Translations under genes and position numbers: made by a program
In this document: positions 47,613-57,585 of the stretch, one piece after another
How the letters are laid out: every line of letters starts with the position of its first letter
How positions within the stretch are numbered: position 1 is the first letter of the stretch
Notes under the pieces: model-generated
The model's input: the letters and a program-made list of their open reading frames with translations, nothing else
Database searches by the model: none
Told to the model about the DNA's origin: nothing
From: Pelagibacterales bacterium SAG-MED05
Lineage (GTDB): Bacteria > Pseudomonadota > Alphaproteobacteria > Pelagibacterales > Pelagibacteraceae
Reading direction: 5' to 3'
DNA length: 64,000 nt
Assembly: GCA_014654415.1 (NCBI GenBank)
Contig: JACWDC010000001.1
Span: forward strand, 62,001-126,000

Positions 47613-48128
47613 ATGAAAAAATTCAATTTAAAATTAAAAAAAAAATTAGATAATTTTTTTGATTGGATCAAAGGAGCTGAGTTAGTCGAGCTTCAAACAT
47701 GTAATGTTGATGAAGATCCTGTAAGACCAGAGCTTGATATTAAATTTAGAACTGAATATGGACGTAAAATCTATGGAGTTAAATATAAAAAAGAAATTTG
47801 TGCAATTATGTGCTTTGGCTTTACAAATGATGTTCCAAAAACAGTTGAAGAACTAGACTTAATGACTAAAGATGCGCATTTGCAAAGTACTTTAAGAGAT
47901 CGAAAAGTAGGGAGAATAGCCATTGCTTATACAGTTTGGTCTAAAAAAAAAGGTGGAGGAAAACTAATAGTTAAAGAAGTATTTAAAAAAATAAAAAAAT
48001 CAAATCATTTAAATAGATTGATCACCTTGTCTCCGTTAACTGAAATGGCTAGAAATTTTCATTTACACAATGGAGCTGTTGAGCTCCAAGTTAATGATAA
48101 AACTCAAAACTTTGAATATAAAATTTAA
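47613..48128 (+). CDS. predicted GNAT-fold acetyltransferase, function unknown
   Basis: A 171-residue soluble protein that I do not recognise specifically. Its C-terminal half looks like a GNAT core: KVGRIAIAYTVW followed by a glycine-containing turn KKGGGKLIVKEV (motif A, acetyl-CoA pyrophosphate loop), and SPLTEMARNFHLHNGAVEL (motif B, the residue-swap helix). The N-terminal half (VRPELDIKFRTEYGRKIYG) is not informative. It starts 87 bp after fabI with its own short AT-rich leader, and it faces the DUF2334 gene tail-to-tail. The substrate is unknown. Confidence 0.55.
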   Translation: MKKFNLKLKKKLDNFFDWIKGAELVELQTCNVDEDPVRPELDIKFRTEYGRKIYGVKYKKEICAIMCFGFTNDVPKTVEELDLMTKDAHLQSTLRDRKVGRIAIAYTVWSKKKGGGKLIVKEVFKKIKKSNHLNRLITLSPLTEMARNFHLHNGAVELQVNDKTQNFEYKI

Positions 48129-48132
48129 TATT

Positions 48133-48897
48133 TTATCTAAATTTTCTTAGAGCTTTCAAAGTTTTTTCTACTGAATAATTTATAGTGTTTTTAAGAAAAT
48201 TTGATTTACCTAAATTCAAAATATAATTTAAATCAACAATTTTACTATTATTTTTATTGATAAAATCTTTAAAATTAAAAAAATATTTATCATCCCAATA
48301 GTTCAAATGAATTTGAGTAGACTGAATACCAAAAGGTAGAAGAATCTCTTTATAAAAAAGTTGAGGTATGAATAATAAATCGAATTTATAGTAAGGAAAC
48401 AACCCATACCCATCAATAATTATTTTAATTCCTGTGTCTTTTAAGGCTTTTAAAGTATTATTATCATATACGTGGTTGGGAGCAAAAAAGCTTCTTACAT
48501 CGATCTTTCTTCTTTTGAATTCTGCTAAACCAACTTTAATTTTATTCAATTGTTCAGAGTAATCTAATCCATAAAATTCTGAGTGTCCCCCATAGTTAAA
48601 AATATCTTTTTTGTCTGATTTTTGTGTGTACACATGAGTGCATCCATGCATTGTTATTTCCCAACCTTTTTTTTGCCAATTAACTACTCTTTCCCAAAAC
48701 TTAGGATTCTTTGGATACTTTAATAGTTCTAGATCTTGATTGATTGGAATTACTCCTAGTAGTGGTTTTATATTATATTTATCAAATAATGACTCGCACT
48801 TATCCATAAAATTCCAATTCATATTCTCAGAAATATCATCCATTCGGACAAGTAAACCTGTATATTTAGATGTAATTTTTTTTATTGAATTAAACAT
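48133..48897 (-). CDS. DUF2334-type polysaccharide deacetylase-like protein
   Basis: A 254-residue NodB-like barrel without signal peptide. The metal/acid motif appears as LVRMDDISENM near residue 17, a conserved ITMHGCTHVY supplies the histidine pair, and SFFAPNHVYDN forms the third motif. This order (DD, HGxxH, xAPxH) is that of DUF2334 proteins, predicted metal-dependent deacetylases acting on sugars or peptidoglycan. It is flanked by two acetyltransferase-like genes, suggesting removal and addition of acetyl groups on a common glycan. The start is 23 bp from the divergent GNAT gene. Confidence 0.75.
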   Translation of the reverse strand: MFNSIKKITSKYTGLLVRMDDISENMNWNFMDKCESLFDKYNIKPLLGVIPINQDLELLKYPKNPKFWERVVNWQKKGWEITMHGCTHVYTQKSDKKDIFNYGGHSEFYGLDYSEQLNKIKVGLAEFKRRKIDVRSFFAPNHVYDNNTLKALKDTGIKIIIDGYGLFPYYKFDLLFIPQLFYKEILLPFGIQSTQIHLNYWDDKYFFNFKDFINKNNSKIVDLNYILNLGKSNFLKNTINYSVEKTLKALRKFR

Positions 48898-48920
48898 ATT
48901 AGTTTATAGTTTATCTTACA

Positions 48921-49871
48921 GTGACTAAATTTCATATTAAAAAAATTTCAGAAATCGATAAAAACAAACTTCTTAAATTTTATCAAGCTTCTTTTAAATA
49001 TGAAAAATCTATTTTAGATGACTTTGCTTGGAGATATCGTTCGGGCTTTAATAATTTTGAGCCTTTAGTCCTTATAATTAATAACAAAATATGTGGGCAT
49101 GCAGGCTTAATTTCTGTCGATTTAAAAGTGGAAGATAAAATAGAAAAAGCTATATGGTTCACAGATTTTTATGTCGATTCTAAATATAGAACTTTAGGTT
49201 ATGGAAAACTACTTACAGAAGCATGGATGAAAATCTGTCCTATTCAAATTACATTATGTAATGATCAATCTCTGAAAATATTTAAAAAATTTAGTTGGTC
49301 ATATAATAACAATTTTATTCGGAAGATTAAATTTTACAATTTTATAAATATTTTACCAGCTTTTAGAAAATTAGATAACTCTGAAAACTTTACAGATAAA
49401 TTAGGAAATTTGAGACTTGAAGAATTAAATAATAAAACTATTTCAAAAATTATAAAGATTAATGAAGAAAATTTTTCACAAAAATCTATTGGTATAGTTA
49501 GGGATGAAAGTTGGTTTAAATGGAGAATAAGCGACTGTCCTTATAAAAAAGATATTTTAATTTTTAGTTATGAGAATACATATTTAATTACACATGTAAA
49601 AAAAAGAAATAATTTAAAGATACTTAATATTATTTATTCATCAAAAGATATTAATTCAAATTTAATTAAAGTCTTTTTGGATTTTTCAAAAAGAAATCAT
49701 ATAGACTATTTATCCTATATATCAAAAAAAAATAAATTGATTGATTTGTGCCTTCCATGGGAAAGAAAACTTAATTTTGCTTTTTACTCTGACAATCAAC
49801 AAACTTTCAAAAAAATAAAAGAAAATTTTAGCGACATTCAATATATTGATAGTGATATTGATTATATATAA
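48921..49871 (+). CDS. GNAT-family N-acetyltransferase, two-domain
   Basis: A 316-residue protein. The N-terminal half is a GNAT domain with motif A WFTDFYVDSKYRTLGYGKLL (R-x-x-G-x-G turn) near residues 76-95. The second half (about 160-316) looks like a degenerate second GNAT-like domain with WFKWRISDCPYK. This layout resembles acetyltransferases found beside DUF2334 deacetylases in surface polysaccharide loci, so the substrate may be an amino sugar. That is inference. Very AT-rich. It ends 3 bp before the convergent pnp gene. Confidence 0.68.
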   Translation: MTKFHIKKISEIDKNKLLKFYQASFKYEKSILDDFAWRYRSGFNNFEPLVLIINNKICGHAGLISVDLKVEDKIEKAIWFTDFYVDSKYRTLGYGKLLTEAWMKICPIQITLCNDQSLKIFKKFSWSYNNNFIRKIKFYNFINILPAFRKLDNSENFTDKLGNLRLEELNNKTISKIIKINEENFSQKSIGIVRDESWFKWRISDCPYKKDILIFSYENTYLITHVKKRNNLKILNIIYSSKDINSNLIKVFLDFSKRNHIDYLSYISKKNKLIDLCLPWERKLNFAFYSDNQQTFKKIKENFSDIQYIDSDIDYI

Positions 49872-49874
49872 ATA

Positions 49875-51947
49875 TTAAGCTGATACTTGTTTCATTGAAA
49901 GTTTAACTTTTCCTCTATCAAAACCTACAACCTTTACTGAAACTTCATCGCCTTCTTTAACAATATCGCCCACTTTTGCAACTCTTTTAGTGGCAAGTTC
50001 TGAGATATGAACTAAGCCATCTTGCTTACCTAAAAAATTTACAAAGGCTCCAAATTCCATAATCTTAACTACTTTTCCTTTATAAATTTTTCCCATCTCT
50101 GGTTTAGCTATAAGATTTTTAATGAATTCTATTGCTTTATTTCTTGATTCTTCATCTGGAGCAGCAACTGTAACTTCGCCTGTATCTTTCACATCTACTT
50201 TCGCACCTGAAGTCTCGACTATCTCTCTAATAGTTGCTCCACCTTTTCCTATAACTGTTGCAATATCTTTTTTATCAACCTTTATTATTTCCATTTTAGG
50301 CGTATGTTTAGAAAATTCTTTTCTCGATGATTTTAAAGCTTTATTCATTTCTCCTAAAATATGTTCTCTTCCAGCTTTAGCTTGGTCCAGAGCTTTTTCC
50401 ATAATATCAAATGTAATACCCGTAATCTTAATGTCCATTTGAAGAGATGTAATCCCATCTTTTGTTCCAGCTACTTTAAAATCCATATCGCCTAAATGAT
50501 CTTCGTCTCCTAAAATATCTGATAACACCGAAAATTTATCACCTTCTTTAATTAAACCCATGGCTATGCCGGCTACTGGTTCTTTTATAGGTACTCCTGC
50601 ATCCATTAAAGACAGAGAGGTTCCGCAGACTGTTGCCATTGAAGATGATCCGTTTGATTCTGTTATTTCAGATACAACTCTTAAAGTGTAAGGGAAGTCT
50701 TCTTTTTTCGGTAAAGATGAGTTAATAGCTCTCCAAGCCAATTTACCATGGCCTATTTCTCTTCTGCCAGTTCCAATTCTTCCACACTCACCAACTGAAA
50801 ATGGAGGGAAGTTGTAATGCAACATAAAATTTGATCTGTGCATACCGTCTAAGCTTTCTAATCTTTGTTCATCATCAGACATGCCTAAAGTAGTAACTAC
50901 TAATGCTTGGGTTTCACCTCTTGTAAATAAAGCTGATCCATGTGTTCTTGGTAATACACCTACTTCACATTTAATTTGTCTCACATCAGAAAGACCTCTG
51001 CCATCAATTCTCTTTTTATCCTCTAAAATTGCAGTTCTAACAATGTCTTTTTCAAGCGACTTTAATTGTGCCATCGCTTGGTTTTCTGTAACATTTTGAT
51101 CTTCTGAAAACATTTCCTTACATTTAGTGTCTATCTCTGAAATAGCAGTTGATCTTTTCTTTTTATCAATTTCCTTAAAGGCTTTTCTTAAATCTTTTTC
51201 AAAAGTACTAACAATTTTCTTTTTAACATCCGAATGATCTATCTCTTCGACTTCCCATTTAGGTTTTCCTGTTTTTTTGGCTAAACTTTCAATTGCTTTA
51301 ATTATAGGTATAAAATTTTCATGTCCAAATTTTACTGCATCTAACATTACTTTCTCTGTTAACCCGGACGTCTCTGATTCTACCATTAAAACTGCGTCTT
51401 TTGTCCCTGCTACAACTAAATCTAATTCAGAGTCTTGTAATTCTGTTGGCGAAGGATTTAACAAATATTTTCCATCTTTATAACCAACTCTGCTCGCTGC
51501 AATTGGGCCTTGAAATGGAAGTCCTGATATAGCTAAAGCTGCCGATGAAGCAATTATAGACAAAACGTCTGGTTGATTTTCTCCATCATAAGATAAAACA
51601 GTAGGTAATAATTGCACCTCATTCATAAAACTTGATGGGAATAATGGTCTAATTGGTCTGTCAATTAATCTAGAAATTAAAGTTTCTGCTTCGGTCGGTC
51701 TTGCTTCTCTTTTAAAATATCCTCCAGGTATCTTTCCCGCTGCATAATATTTTTCTTGATAATTTACAGATAATGGAAAATAATCTTGACCATCTTTTAA
51801 ATTTTTGGCTCCAACAACTGTTGCTATCACGACTGTTTCGCCACATGTTGCAATAATTGCTCCATCAGCTTGTCTAGCAATTTTTCCAGTTTCTAAAGTT
51901 ATTTTTTTTCCATTTATCTCAATTTCTTCTTTATGAATTTTGAACAT
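49875..51947 (-). CDS. pnp: polyribonucleotide nucleotidyltransferase (PNPase)
   Basis: A 690-residue phosphorolytic exoribonuclease with two RNase PH-like domains (about 1-220 and 310-540). The catalytic region has [18 protein letters not shown]-like sequence in the second PH domain and [16 protein letters not shown] with the metal-binding aspartates. KH and S1 RNA-binding domains follow at the C-terminus ([28 protein letters not shown]). The start codon overlaps the rpsO stop by 1 bp, so no intergenic RNase III hairpin exists, unlike enterobacteria. It faces the GNAT gene tail-to-tail. Confidence 0.97.
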   Translation of the reverse strand: MFKIHKEEIEINGKKITLETGKIARQADGAIIATCGETVVIATVVGAKNLKDGQDYFPLSVNYQEKYYAAGKIPGGYFKREARPTEAETLISRLIDRPIRPLFPSSFMNEVQLLPTVLSYDGENQPDVLSIIASSAALAISGLPFQGPIAASRVGYKDGKYLLNPSPTELQDSELDLVVAGTKDAVLMVESETSGLTEKVMLDAVKFGHENFIPIIKAIESLAKKTGKPKWEVEEIDHSDVKKKIVSTFEKDLRKAFKEIDKKKRSTAISEIDTKCKEMFSEDQNVTENQAMAQLKSLEKDIVRTAILEDKKRIDGRGLSDVRQIKCEVGVLPRTHGSALFTRGETQALVVTTLGMSDDEQRLESLDGMHRSNFMLHYNFPPFSVGECGRIGTGRREIGHGKLAWRAINSSLPKKEDFPYTLRVVSEITESNGSSSMATVCGTSLSLMDAGVPIKEPVAGIAMGLIKEGDKFSVLSDILGDEDHLGDMDFKVAGTKDGITSLQMDIKITGITFDIMEKALDQAKAGREHILGEMNKALKSSRKEFSKHTPKMEIIKVDKKDIATVIGKGGATIREIVETSGAKVDVKDTGEVTVAAPDEESRNKAIEFIKNLIAKPEMGKIYKGKVVKIMEFGAFVNFLGKQDGLVHISELATKRVAKVGDIVKEGDEVSVKVVGFDRGKVKLSMKQVSA

Positions 51948-52207
51948 TATTTCCTTAAATTTAATTGTTTTATTACTTTTTTATATGAATCTGAATTTTT
52001 CTTTTTAAGATAAACTAAAAGCTTTTTTCTTTTATTCACAGATTTTGCTAGACCTAAAGAGGAGTGCTTATCTTTGTTGGCTCTCTTAAAGTGTTCTGAA
52101 AGTTTAAAAATTTTGTCAGTTAATAGCCCTATTTGTATTTCTGTGGATCCTACGTCCTTGCTATGTATTGCTAGCGATTTAATTGTATCTTTTTTTTTCT
52201 GTGTCAT
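51947..52207 (-). CDS. rpsO: 30S ribosomal protein S15
   Basis: An 86-residue S15 with the conserved [16 protein letters not shown] and RGLL-type helices (here [19 protein letters not shown]). It binds the central domain of 16S rRNA. The start lies 29 bp inside the 3' end of rbfA. In most proteobacteria truB separates rbfA from rpsO, so this overlap marks the loss or relocation of truB. The stop overlaps the pnp start by 1 bp. Confidence 0.96.
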   Translation of the reverse strand: MTQKKKDTIKSLAIHSKDVGSTEIQIGLLTDKIFKLSEHFKRANKDKHSSLGLAKSVNKRKKLLVYLKKKNSDSYKKVIKQLNLRK

Positions 52208-52577
52208 TTATCTTTATTTTTCTTATAATTTTTTCAATCTTTTCAGCATATTCAAATGAGTTATCTTCAACAAAAGTAAGTTTAGGAAGAAACTTAATAT
52301 CTAGCCTTTTAGACAGCGCTCTTCTAACAAGATGAGAGTATTCCGTCAAGGCTCTAACTGTTTCTTTCATATCTACACCACCTAAAGGTATTACGTACAC
52401 TCTGGCTGTTTTTAAGTCAGGAGTCATTCTAACCTCTGTTACAGTAATTAGTTTGGAATTAATTGAAGGAATTTTAGCTTCATTTCTAATAAATAACTCA
52501 CCTAGGTTTTGTTTAACCAATTCTCCAACTCTTAATTGTCTCTGACTAAAAGCTCTTTGTGATGTTTGGTTTTTCAT
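52179..52577 (-). CDS. rbfA: ribosome-binding factor A
   Basis: A 132-residue single KH-like domain protein with RQLRVGELVKQNLGELF, VRMTPDLKTARVYVIPLGG and LPKLTFVEDNSFEYAEKIEKII, the typical order in RbfA. It assists late 16S rRNA maturation and cold adaptation. It directly follows infB, with ATG and stop sharing a base, and its C-terminal basic tail is read through the first 29 nt of rpsO in another frame. The tail past the folded domain may therefore be a by-product of the overlap. Confidence 0.94.
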   Translation of the reverse strand: MKNQTSQRAFSQRQLRVGELVKQNLGELFIRNEAKIPSINSKLITVTEVRMTPDLKTARVYVIPLGGVDMKETVRALTEYSHLVRRALSKRLDIKFLPKLTFVEDNSFEYAEKIEKIIRKIKINDTEKKRYN

Positions 52578-54772
52578 TATATTGACCTTTGAATTTTGTC
52601 TGATTGATATGATTCGATTACGTCTTTTTCTTTAAAATCAATAAAATCTTTAATGCTAATACCACACTCAAATCCTGTGCCAACCTCCTTAACTTGATTT
52701 TTTTCTCTAAAAATACTTTGAATTTCACCACTATATACAACAACACCATCTCTTATAATTCTTGCTTTAGACTTACTTTTAATCTCTCCATTTATAACTT
52801 TTGATCCTGCAATTTTGCCCGCATTGGAAACTTTAAATATTTTTTGAATCTCGGCAGAGCCTAGGACTGTTTCTTTTATATCTGGTTCTAATAAACCTGA
52901 TAAAGATTTTTCAACATGTTCGAGTGCCTCATAAATTATATTGAAATATTTAATATTAATTTTTTGTTCTTCAGCTAATTTTTTAGCTTCTCTATTGGGT
53001 TTGACATTAAAACCAATCAATATTGCATTTGATGCCTTAGCTAATGAAACGTCAGTTTCATTTATCATTCCAATGTCAGATAAAATTATTTTAGCTTCAA
53101 CTTCTTCATGTTTTATTTTATTAATTGCCATTTTTAATGCTTCACTTGATCCTTGAACGTCCGATTTAATAATAATATTTAATTCATCTTTTTCTTGAGC
53201 AGAATCAAAAAGTGTTGCTTTATCTTTAGCTAGAACTTTGTTTTGAACAAAGTTATTCTTTTTATATTCTGCCATTTCTTTAGCTTCATCTTCATCTTTG
53301 GTTACCAAAAATTCTGCTCCTGCAAAAGCCGAATTATTCATTCCCAATATTTCAACTGGCATGGAAGGTAAAGCTTCATTGATATTTTTGCCTTCATAAT
53401 TTATCATCGCTCTAATCTTGCCCCATGTGTCTCCACAAATAAAATAGTCTCCTCTTTTTAATTTTCCGTTGTTAATTAAAACTGTAGATACGGGTCCTTT
53501 CCCTTTGTCTATTTTAGACTCAATAACAATACCTTTAGCTTGTCCAGAAAATGAAGCTTTTAAATCCAAAATCTCTGATTGCAATAAAATGCTTTCTTTA
53601 AGTTTATTCAAATTAATCTTTTTTAACGCTGATACTTCTACAAATAAAGTATCTCCGCTCAGATCTTCAGCGATTAACTCGTATTGCATCATTTCATTTT
53701 TAATTTTACTTATATTTTTTTCAGGTAAATCACATTTATTAATTGCAACTATTATAGGAACCTTAGCAGCTTTGGCATGTTTAATAGCTTCAACTGTTTG
53801 TGGTTTAATGCCATCATCAGCTGCAACTACTAGAACTACGATATCGGTAATTTTTGATCCACGAGCACGCATCTCAGTAAAAGCCGCATGACCGGGTGTA
53901 TCAATAAAAGTAATAGCTTTATTATCTTCTGTTACAACTTGATAAGCTCCAATATGTTGAGTGATACCACCATGTTCTCCTGAAACAACATTTGTATCCC
54001 TTAAAGAATCTAATAAAGAAGTTTTTCCATGATCAACATGCCCCATAATTGTAACTATTGGCGCTCTAGTTTGTATATCTCCTTCTAGTTTTTCTTTAAC
54101 TTTATTTGTCTCTAAGGTTGGTTGATCTTCTAGTATTGGTTTGTGCCCAAATTCTTTAACAATATATTCCGCAGTGTCTTTGTCTATATTATGATTAATA
54201 GTCGCTATTACCTTCATATTAAATAAGAATTTAATGATATCGCTAGACTTCTCAGCCATTCGATTTGAGAGTTCTTGTATAGTAATTTGTTCAGGTATTT
54301 TTACATCTCTAATTACTTTTTTGAACTCTTTCTTTTCTTCATTCTCTGGTTTATTTTTTTTCTCTTTTAATCTAGCTCTCTTAACAGAAGCTAAACTTCT
54401 TTGTTTAATCTCAATTTCTTCAACATTTAAAGCTCTAGAAACAGTTAATTTAAAATCTCTTTTGTCTATTGGATTTTTTAATTTTAATTTGCTTTTTCCG
54501 GTTGGTTTATCTGGTTTCTTGATAAAAGCTTTTGTGGCTTGTTGTTCAATAAATCTTCTAGCATAATTTTTCTTTTTTATATCCTTTGTATCGGGATTAT
54601 TGATATGGCCAACAGGTTGATTGCTTCTATTTATACTTTTATTACCTTTAAAAGGCTTTTTCTTTTCTACTGAGAAAGATTTCTTTCCATCTGCACTGAT
54701 GGAGCTTGTATCAATTTTTTTTTTTAAATTTGATGTGATAGTAAGTGTCTTTTTTTTATCTTTTTTTTCCAT
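52577..54772 (-). CDS. infB: translation initiation factor IF-2
   Basis: A 731-residue IF-2 with a basic, low-complexity N-terminal region of about 230 residues, shorter than in most alphaproteobacteria. The GTPase domain follows with G1 GHVDHGKTSLLD, G3 DTPGHAAF and G4 NKCDLP, then domains II-IV. The terminal half contains GSSEALKMAI and a C-terminal domain that binds formylmethionyl-tRNA. I choose the internal Met (complement of 54770-54772). The ORF start at 54790 overlaps the nusA end by 14 bp and adds only six residues. It is followed by rbfA. No ylxR gene lies between nusA and infB. Confidence 0.96.
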   Translation of the reverse strand: MEKKDKKKTLTITSNLKKKIDTSSISADGKKSFSVEKKKPFKGNKSINRSNQPVGHINNPDTKDIKKKNYARRFIEQQATKAFIKKPDKPTGKSKLKLKNPIDKRDFKLTVSRALNVEEIEIKQRSLASVKRARLKEKKNKPENEEKKEFKKVIRDVKIPEQITIQELSNRMAEKSSDIIKFLFNMKVIATINHNIDKDTAEYIVKEFGHKPILEDQPTLETNKVKEKLEGDIQTRAPIVTIMGHVDHGKTSLLDSLRDTNVVSGEHGGITQHIGAYQVVTEDNKAITFIDTPGHAAFTEMRARGSKITDIVVLVVAADDGIKPQTVEAIKHAKAAKVPIIVAINKCDLPEKNISKIKNEMMQYELIAEDLSGDTLFVEVSALKKINLNKLKESILLQSEILDLKASFSGQAKGIVIESKIDKGKGPVSTVLINNGKLKRGDYFICGDTWGKIRAMINYEGKNINEALPSMPVEILGMNNSAFAGAEFLVTKDEDEAKEMAEYKKNNFVQNKVLAKDKATLFDSAQEKDELNIIIKSDVQGSSEALKMAINKIKHEEVEAKIILSDIGMINETDVSLAKASNAILIGFNVKPNREAKKLAEEQKINIKYFNIIYEALEHVEKSLSGLLEPDIKETVLGSAEIQKIFKVSNAGKIAGSKVINGEIKSKSKARIIRDGVVVYSGEIQSIFREKNQVKEVGTGFECGISIKDFIDFKEKDVIESYQSDKIQRSI

Positions 54773-54776
54773 AACA

Positions 54777-56327
54777 TTACTTGTAAACAATCTCTCTAGC
54801 TGACATAATTAATTGGTCGGCTTCTTTTCTGGATAAAGAAAACTCTTCTAGGTATCCTTCAATCCTAATCTTTTTTCCTTTAATTTCATCAAAACCACCT
54901 ATTAACTCATCAGATGACAGGTCGGCAAAATCGTTCAATTTTTTTATATTTTTTTGGCCTAGAATTACAAGCATTCCTTGTGTCATACCTTTTAGATTTA
55001 TTAAGGACTCTTCCACACCTAGCTCTTTTAATTTTTGAGCAACTTCTTCTTTTTCTTTAATCAATGTTTCTTTTGATCTATTTATCAATTCTTTTGCGGT
55101 CTCTTCATCAATTGCATCTATCTTTGAAATATCCTCTGGTGTTGATTGGGCAATGTCTTCGATGCTTGCAAATCCTTCTGATACTAAAAGCTGTCCTAAT
55201 GTTTCATCAACTTCTAAATTTTTGATTAATGTTTCCGTTCTATCTTTAAACTCAGCTTGTCTTCTTTCAGAATCTTCTTTATCTGTCAGAATATCAATTT
55301 CATAATTTGTTAATTTAGAGGCTAATCTTACGTTCTGACCTCTTCGACCAATTGCTTTACTTAAATTTTCTTCCGTTAAAATAATATCTATTCTCTTATT
55401 ATCTTGATCAATTAAAACTTTTTGTATTTCTGCTGGCGAAAGTGACTCTGAAATTAAAGTTGGTAGATCTTCTGTCCATTTAATTATATCAATTTTTTCA
55501 CCATGTAATTCATTAACTATTGTCTGGACTCTGCTTCCTCTCATCCCCACACATGCTCCCACTGGATCAATAGAAGAATCTTGAGAGTATACACAAATTT
55601 TAGCTCTACTCCCAGGATCTCTAGCAACAGCTTTAATCTCTATGGTTCCTTCATAAATTTCTGGAACTTCTTGAAAAAATAATCTAGCCAAAAATTGAGG
55701 GTGTGCTCTAGATAAAAATATTTGATGGCCTTTTAGTTCTTTTTTAACTTCATAACAATAGGCTTTTACTCTATCGCCATTTTTTAAAATTTCTCTTGGA
55801 ATAAGCTCATCTTTTTTAATTACACCCTCAGCTTTTCCCAAATCTATAATAACATTTCCATATTCTAATCGCTTAATAATTCCACTGAGGATTTGACCTT
55901 GTTTATCTATAAAGTCCTCATATTGTCTATTTTTTTCAGCTTCACGCACTCTGGCACTAATTACTTGTTTAGCGCTTTGTGCAGCGATTCTTCCAAAGTC
56001 AACTTGAGGTAATTCCTCAAAAATTTTGTCTCCAATTTTTAAATCATTATTTTTAGAGTCAATCTTTTTTGCATCATCTAAGTTAATTTCTTTATAAGGA
56101 TCTTCAACATTTTCTACTATATCTAAAACTTTTTGAATTTTAATATTGCCACTTTCTCTATCGATTAATACTTCAATATTATTATCGTTTCCAAATTTAG
56201 TTAAAGCAGCTTTCTGAATTGCACTTTCCATTGAGCCAATAACAAGCTCCTTATCAATTGATTTTTCATTAGCAACTGATTCTACAATTCTTAAAAGTTC
56301 TAGTTTATCTAATCCTCTATTTAACAT
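54777..56327 (-). CDS. nusA: transcription termination/antitermination factor NusA
   Basis: A 516-residue NusA with an RNA-polymerase-binding N-terminal domain, an S1 domain (about 135-200, SGIIKRLEYGNVIIDLG), two KH domains (DPVGACVGMRGSRVQ and LSKAIGRRGQNVRLAS) and C-terminal helix-hairpin-helix repeats (ASIEDIAQSTPEDISKID). It modulates pausing, termination and antitermination. Its usual upstream partner rimP is not present. metK ends 94 bp before it with a terminator hairpin between them, so nusA probably has its own promoter. infB follows after 4 bp. Confidence 0.96.
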   Translation of the reverse strand: MLNRGLDKLELLRIVESVANEKSIDKELVIGSMESAIQKAALTKFGNDNNIEVLIDRESGNIKIQKVLDIVENVEDPYKEINLDDAKKIDSKNNDLKIGDKIFEELPQVDFGRIAAQSAKQVISARVREAEKNRQYEDFIDKQGQILSGIIKRLEYGNVIIDLGKAEGVIKKDELIPREILKNGDRVKAYCYEVKKELKGHQIFLSRAHPQFLARLFFQEVPEIYEGTIEIKAVARDPGSRAKICVYSQDSSIDPVGACVGMRGSRVQTIVNELHGEKIDIIKWTEDLPTLISESLSPAEIQKVLIDQDNKRIDIILTEENLSKAIGRRGQNVRLASKLTNYEIDILTDKEDSERRQAEFKDRTETLIKNLEVDETLGQLLVSEGFASIEDIAQSTPEDISKIDAIDEETAKELINRSKETLIKEKEEVAQKLKELGVEESLINLKGMTQGMLVILGQKNIKKLNDFADLSSDELIGGFDEIKGKKIRIEGYLEEFSLSRKEADQLIMSAREIVYK

Positions 56328-56341
56328 TATTTAACACTCCT

Positions 56342-56367
56342 AAAAAAAAATGGGCTAAAGCCCATTT
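56342..56367 (-). terminator. intrinsic terminator after metK
   Basis: On the minus strand ATGGGC-TTTA-GCCCAT forms a GC-rich stem-loop extended by A/T pairs, followed by a run of nine T residues (complement of 56342-56350). It lies 55 bp past the metK stop and 15 bp before the nusA start. It separates the metK group from the nusA-infB-rbfA-rpsO-pnp group. Confidence 0.85.
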
Positions 56368-56421
56368 TGAATTTAACCGGTAATAATCCTCATATTAATG
56401 AAAATTATGGTTTTTTCAAGA

Positions 56422-57585
56422 TTACAATCTAAATAAATCTGACTTATCTGTTTTTTCCCAAGTAAATTCACCGCTATTTGTTGGTTTTCTACCAAAATGT
56501 CCGTAGGCAGATGTGATCTCATATATTGGATTGTTTAGTTTTAACATTTCTCTGATTCCCCTTGGAGATAAATTAAAATTTTGATCAATAATCTTCTTAA
56601 CTTTACTTACTTTATTTTCATCTCCCTTGGCAAGTTTTATAAAAATCGATAAAGGTTTTGAAACTCCTATAGCATAGGCAAGTTGAATTAAACATTTTTC
56701 AGAGACACCTGCAGATACAATATTTTTAGACAAGTATCTTGCTGCATAAGCTGCTGATCTATCTACTTTAGTGGGATCTTTTCCAGAGAAAGCTCCTCCT
56801 CCGTGAGGAGCCGCTCCTCCGTAAGTGTCAACAATTATTTTTCTCCCTGTTAGACCAGTATCTCCATCCGGTCCACCAATTATAAATTGACCAGTTGGAT
56901 TAATATAAATTTCTTTAGAATCTAAATCTATAAGATATTTTTCTGGTATAGACTTTTTTATGTATGGAAGAACTAAATTTTTAACCTGCTCTTGATTTAA
57001 GTCTTTTGAATGTTGAGTGGATATTACTACTGAGGTAACTTTTGTTGGCTTACTATCTTGATAGAGCATCGTAACTTGACTTTTAGAGTCCGGTTCTATT
57101 CCTTTTAAAACTCCTTTTTTTCTATCTTCTGCCATTAATCTTAAAATTTTATGAGAAAAATGAATTGGAGCTGGCATTAAATCATCTGTCTCTTTGCAAG
57201 CATAACCAAACATTATACCTTGATCGCCCGCACCTTCATCTTTATTGTCCTTTGAATCAACACCCATTGCTATGTCAGCAGATTGTTCATGCAAAAATGT
57301 TTCAATGCTAGCTGTTTTCCAGCTAAATCCTTCTTGATCATAACCAATATCTTTAATGCAATCTCTAACTTTTTTTATAATCTCTTCCTTGTCTATTTTT
57401 GGACCTCTGATTTCTCCAGCTAATACAACTTTATTAGTTGTTGTAAGAGTTTCGCAGGCGACACGGGAAAAAGGATCGCGAGATAGATAAGAGTCAACAA
57501 CCATATCTGAAATTCTGTCACAGACTTTATCTGGATGACCTTCGGATACAGACTCGCTAGTAAATAAATATTTATTATCTTCCAT
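56422..57585 (-). CDS. metK: S-adenosylmethionine synthetase
   Basis: A 387-residue SAM synthetase with [14 protein letters not shown], the [12 protein letters not shown] substrate motif and the [19 protein letters not shown] signature. It makes SAM from methionine and ATP, feeding the UbiE, MiaB and Cfa enzymes encoded nearby. AhcY, in the same window, recycles the product. Its start overlaps the lnt stop by 1 bp, so no leader or SAM riboswitch can precede it. A strong terminator follows. The trmB and rimP genes often found next to it are absent. Confidence 0.97.
   Translation of the reverse strand: MEDNKYLFTSESVSEGHPDKVCDRISDMVVDSYLSRDPFSRVACETLTTTNKVVLAGEIRGPKIDKEEIIKKVRDCIKDIGYDQEGFSWKTASIETFLHEQSADIAMGVDSKDNKDEGAGDQGIMFGYACKETDDLMPAPIHFSHKILRLMAEDRKKGVLKGIEPDSKSQVTMLYQDSKPTKVTSVVISTQHSKDLNQEQVKNLVLPYIKKSIPEKYLIDLDSKEIYINPTGQFIIGGPDGDTGLTGRKIIVDTYGGAAPHGGGAFSGKDPTKVDRSAAYAARYLSKNIVSAGVSEKCLIQLAYAIGVSKPLSIFIKLAKGDENKVSKVKKIIDQNFNLSPRGIREMLKLNNPIYEITSAYGHFGRKPTNSGEFTWEKTDKSDLFRL

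Noticed and set aside
50881-51483. Plus-strand open frames inside pnp and similar frames opposite infB, gyrB and katG
   Set aside because: They lie antisense to strongly conserved genes, lack family features and follow the codon pattern of the real gene, so they are shadows.
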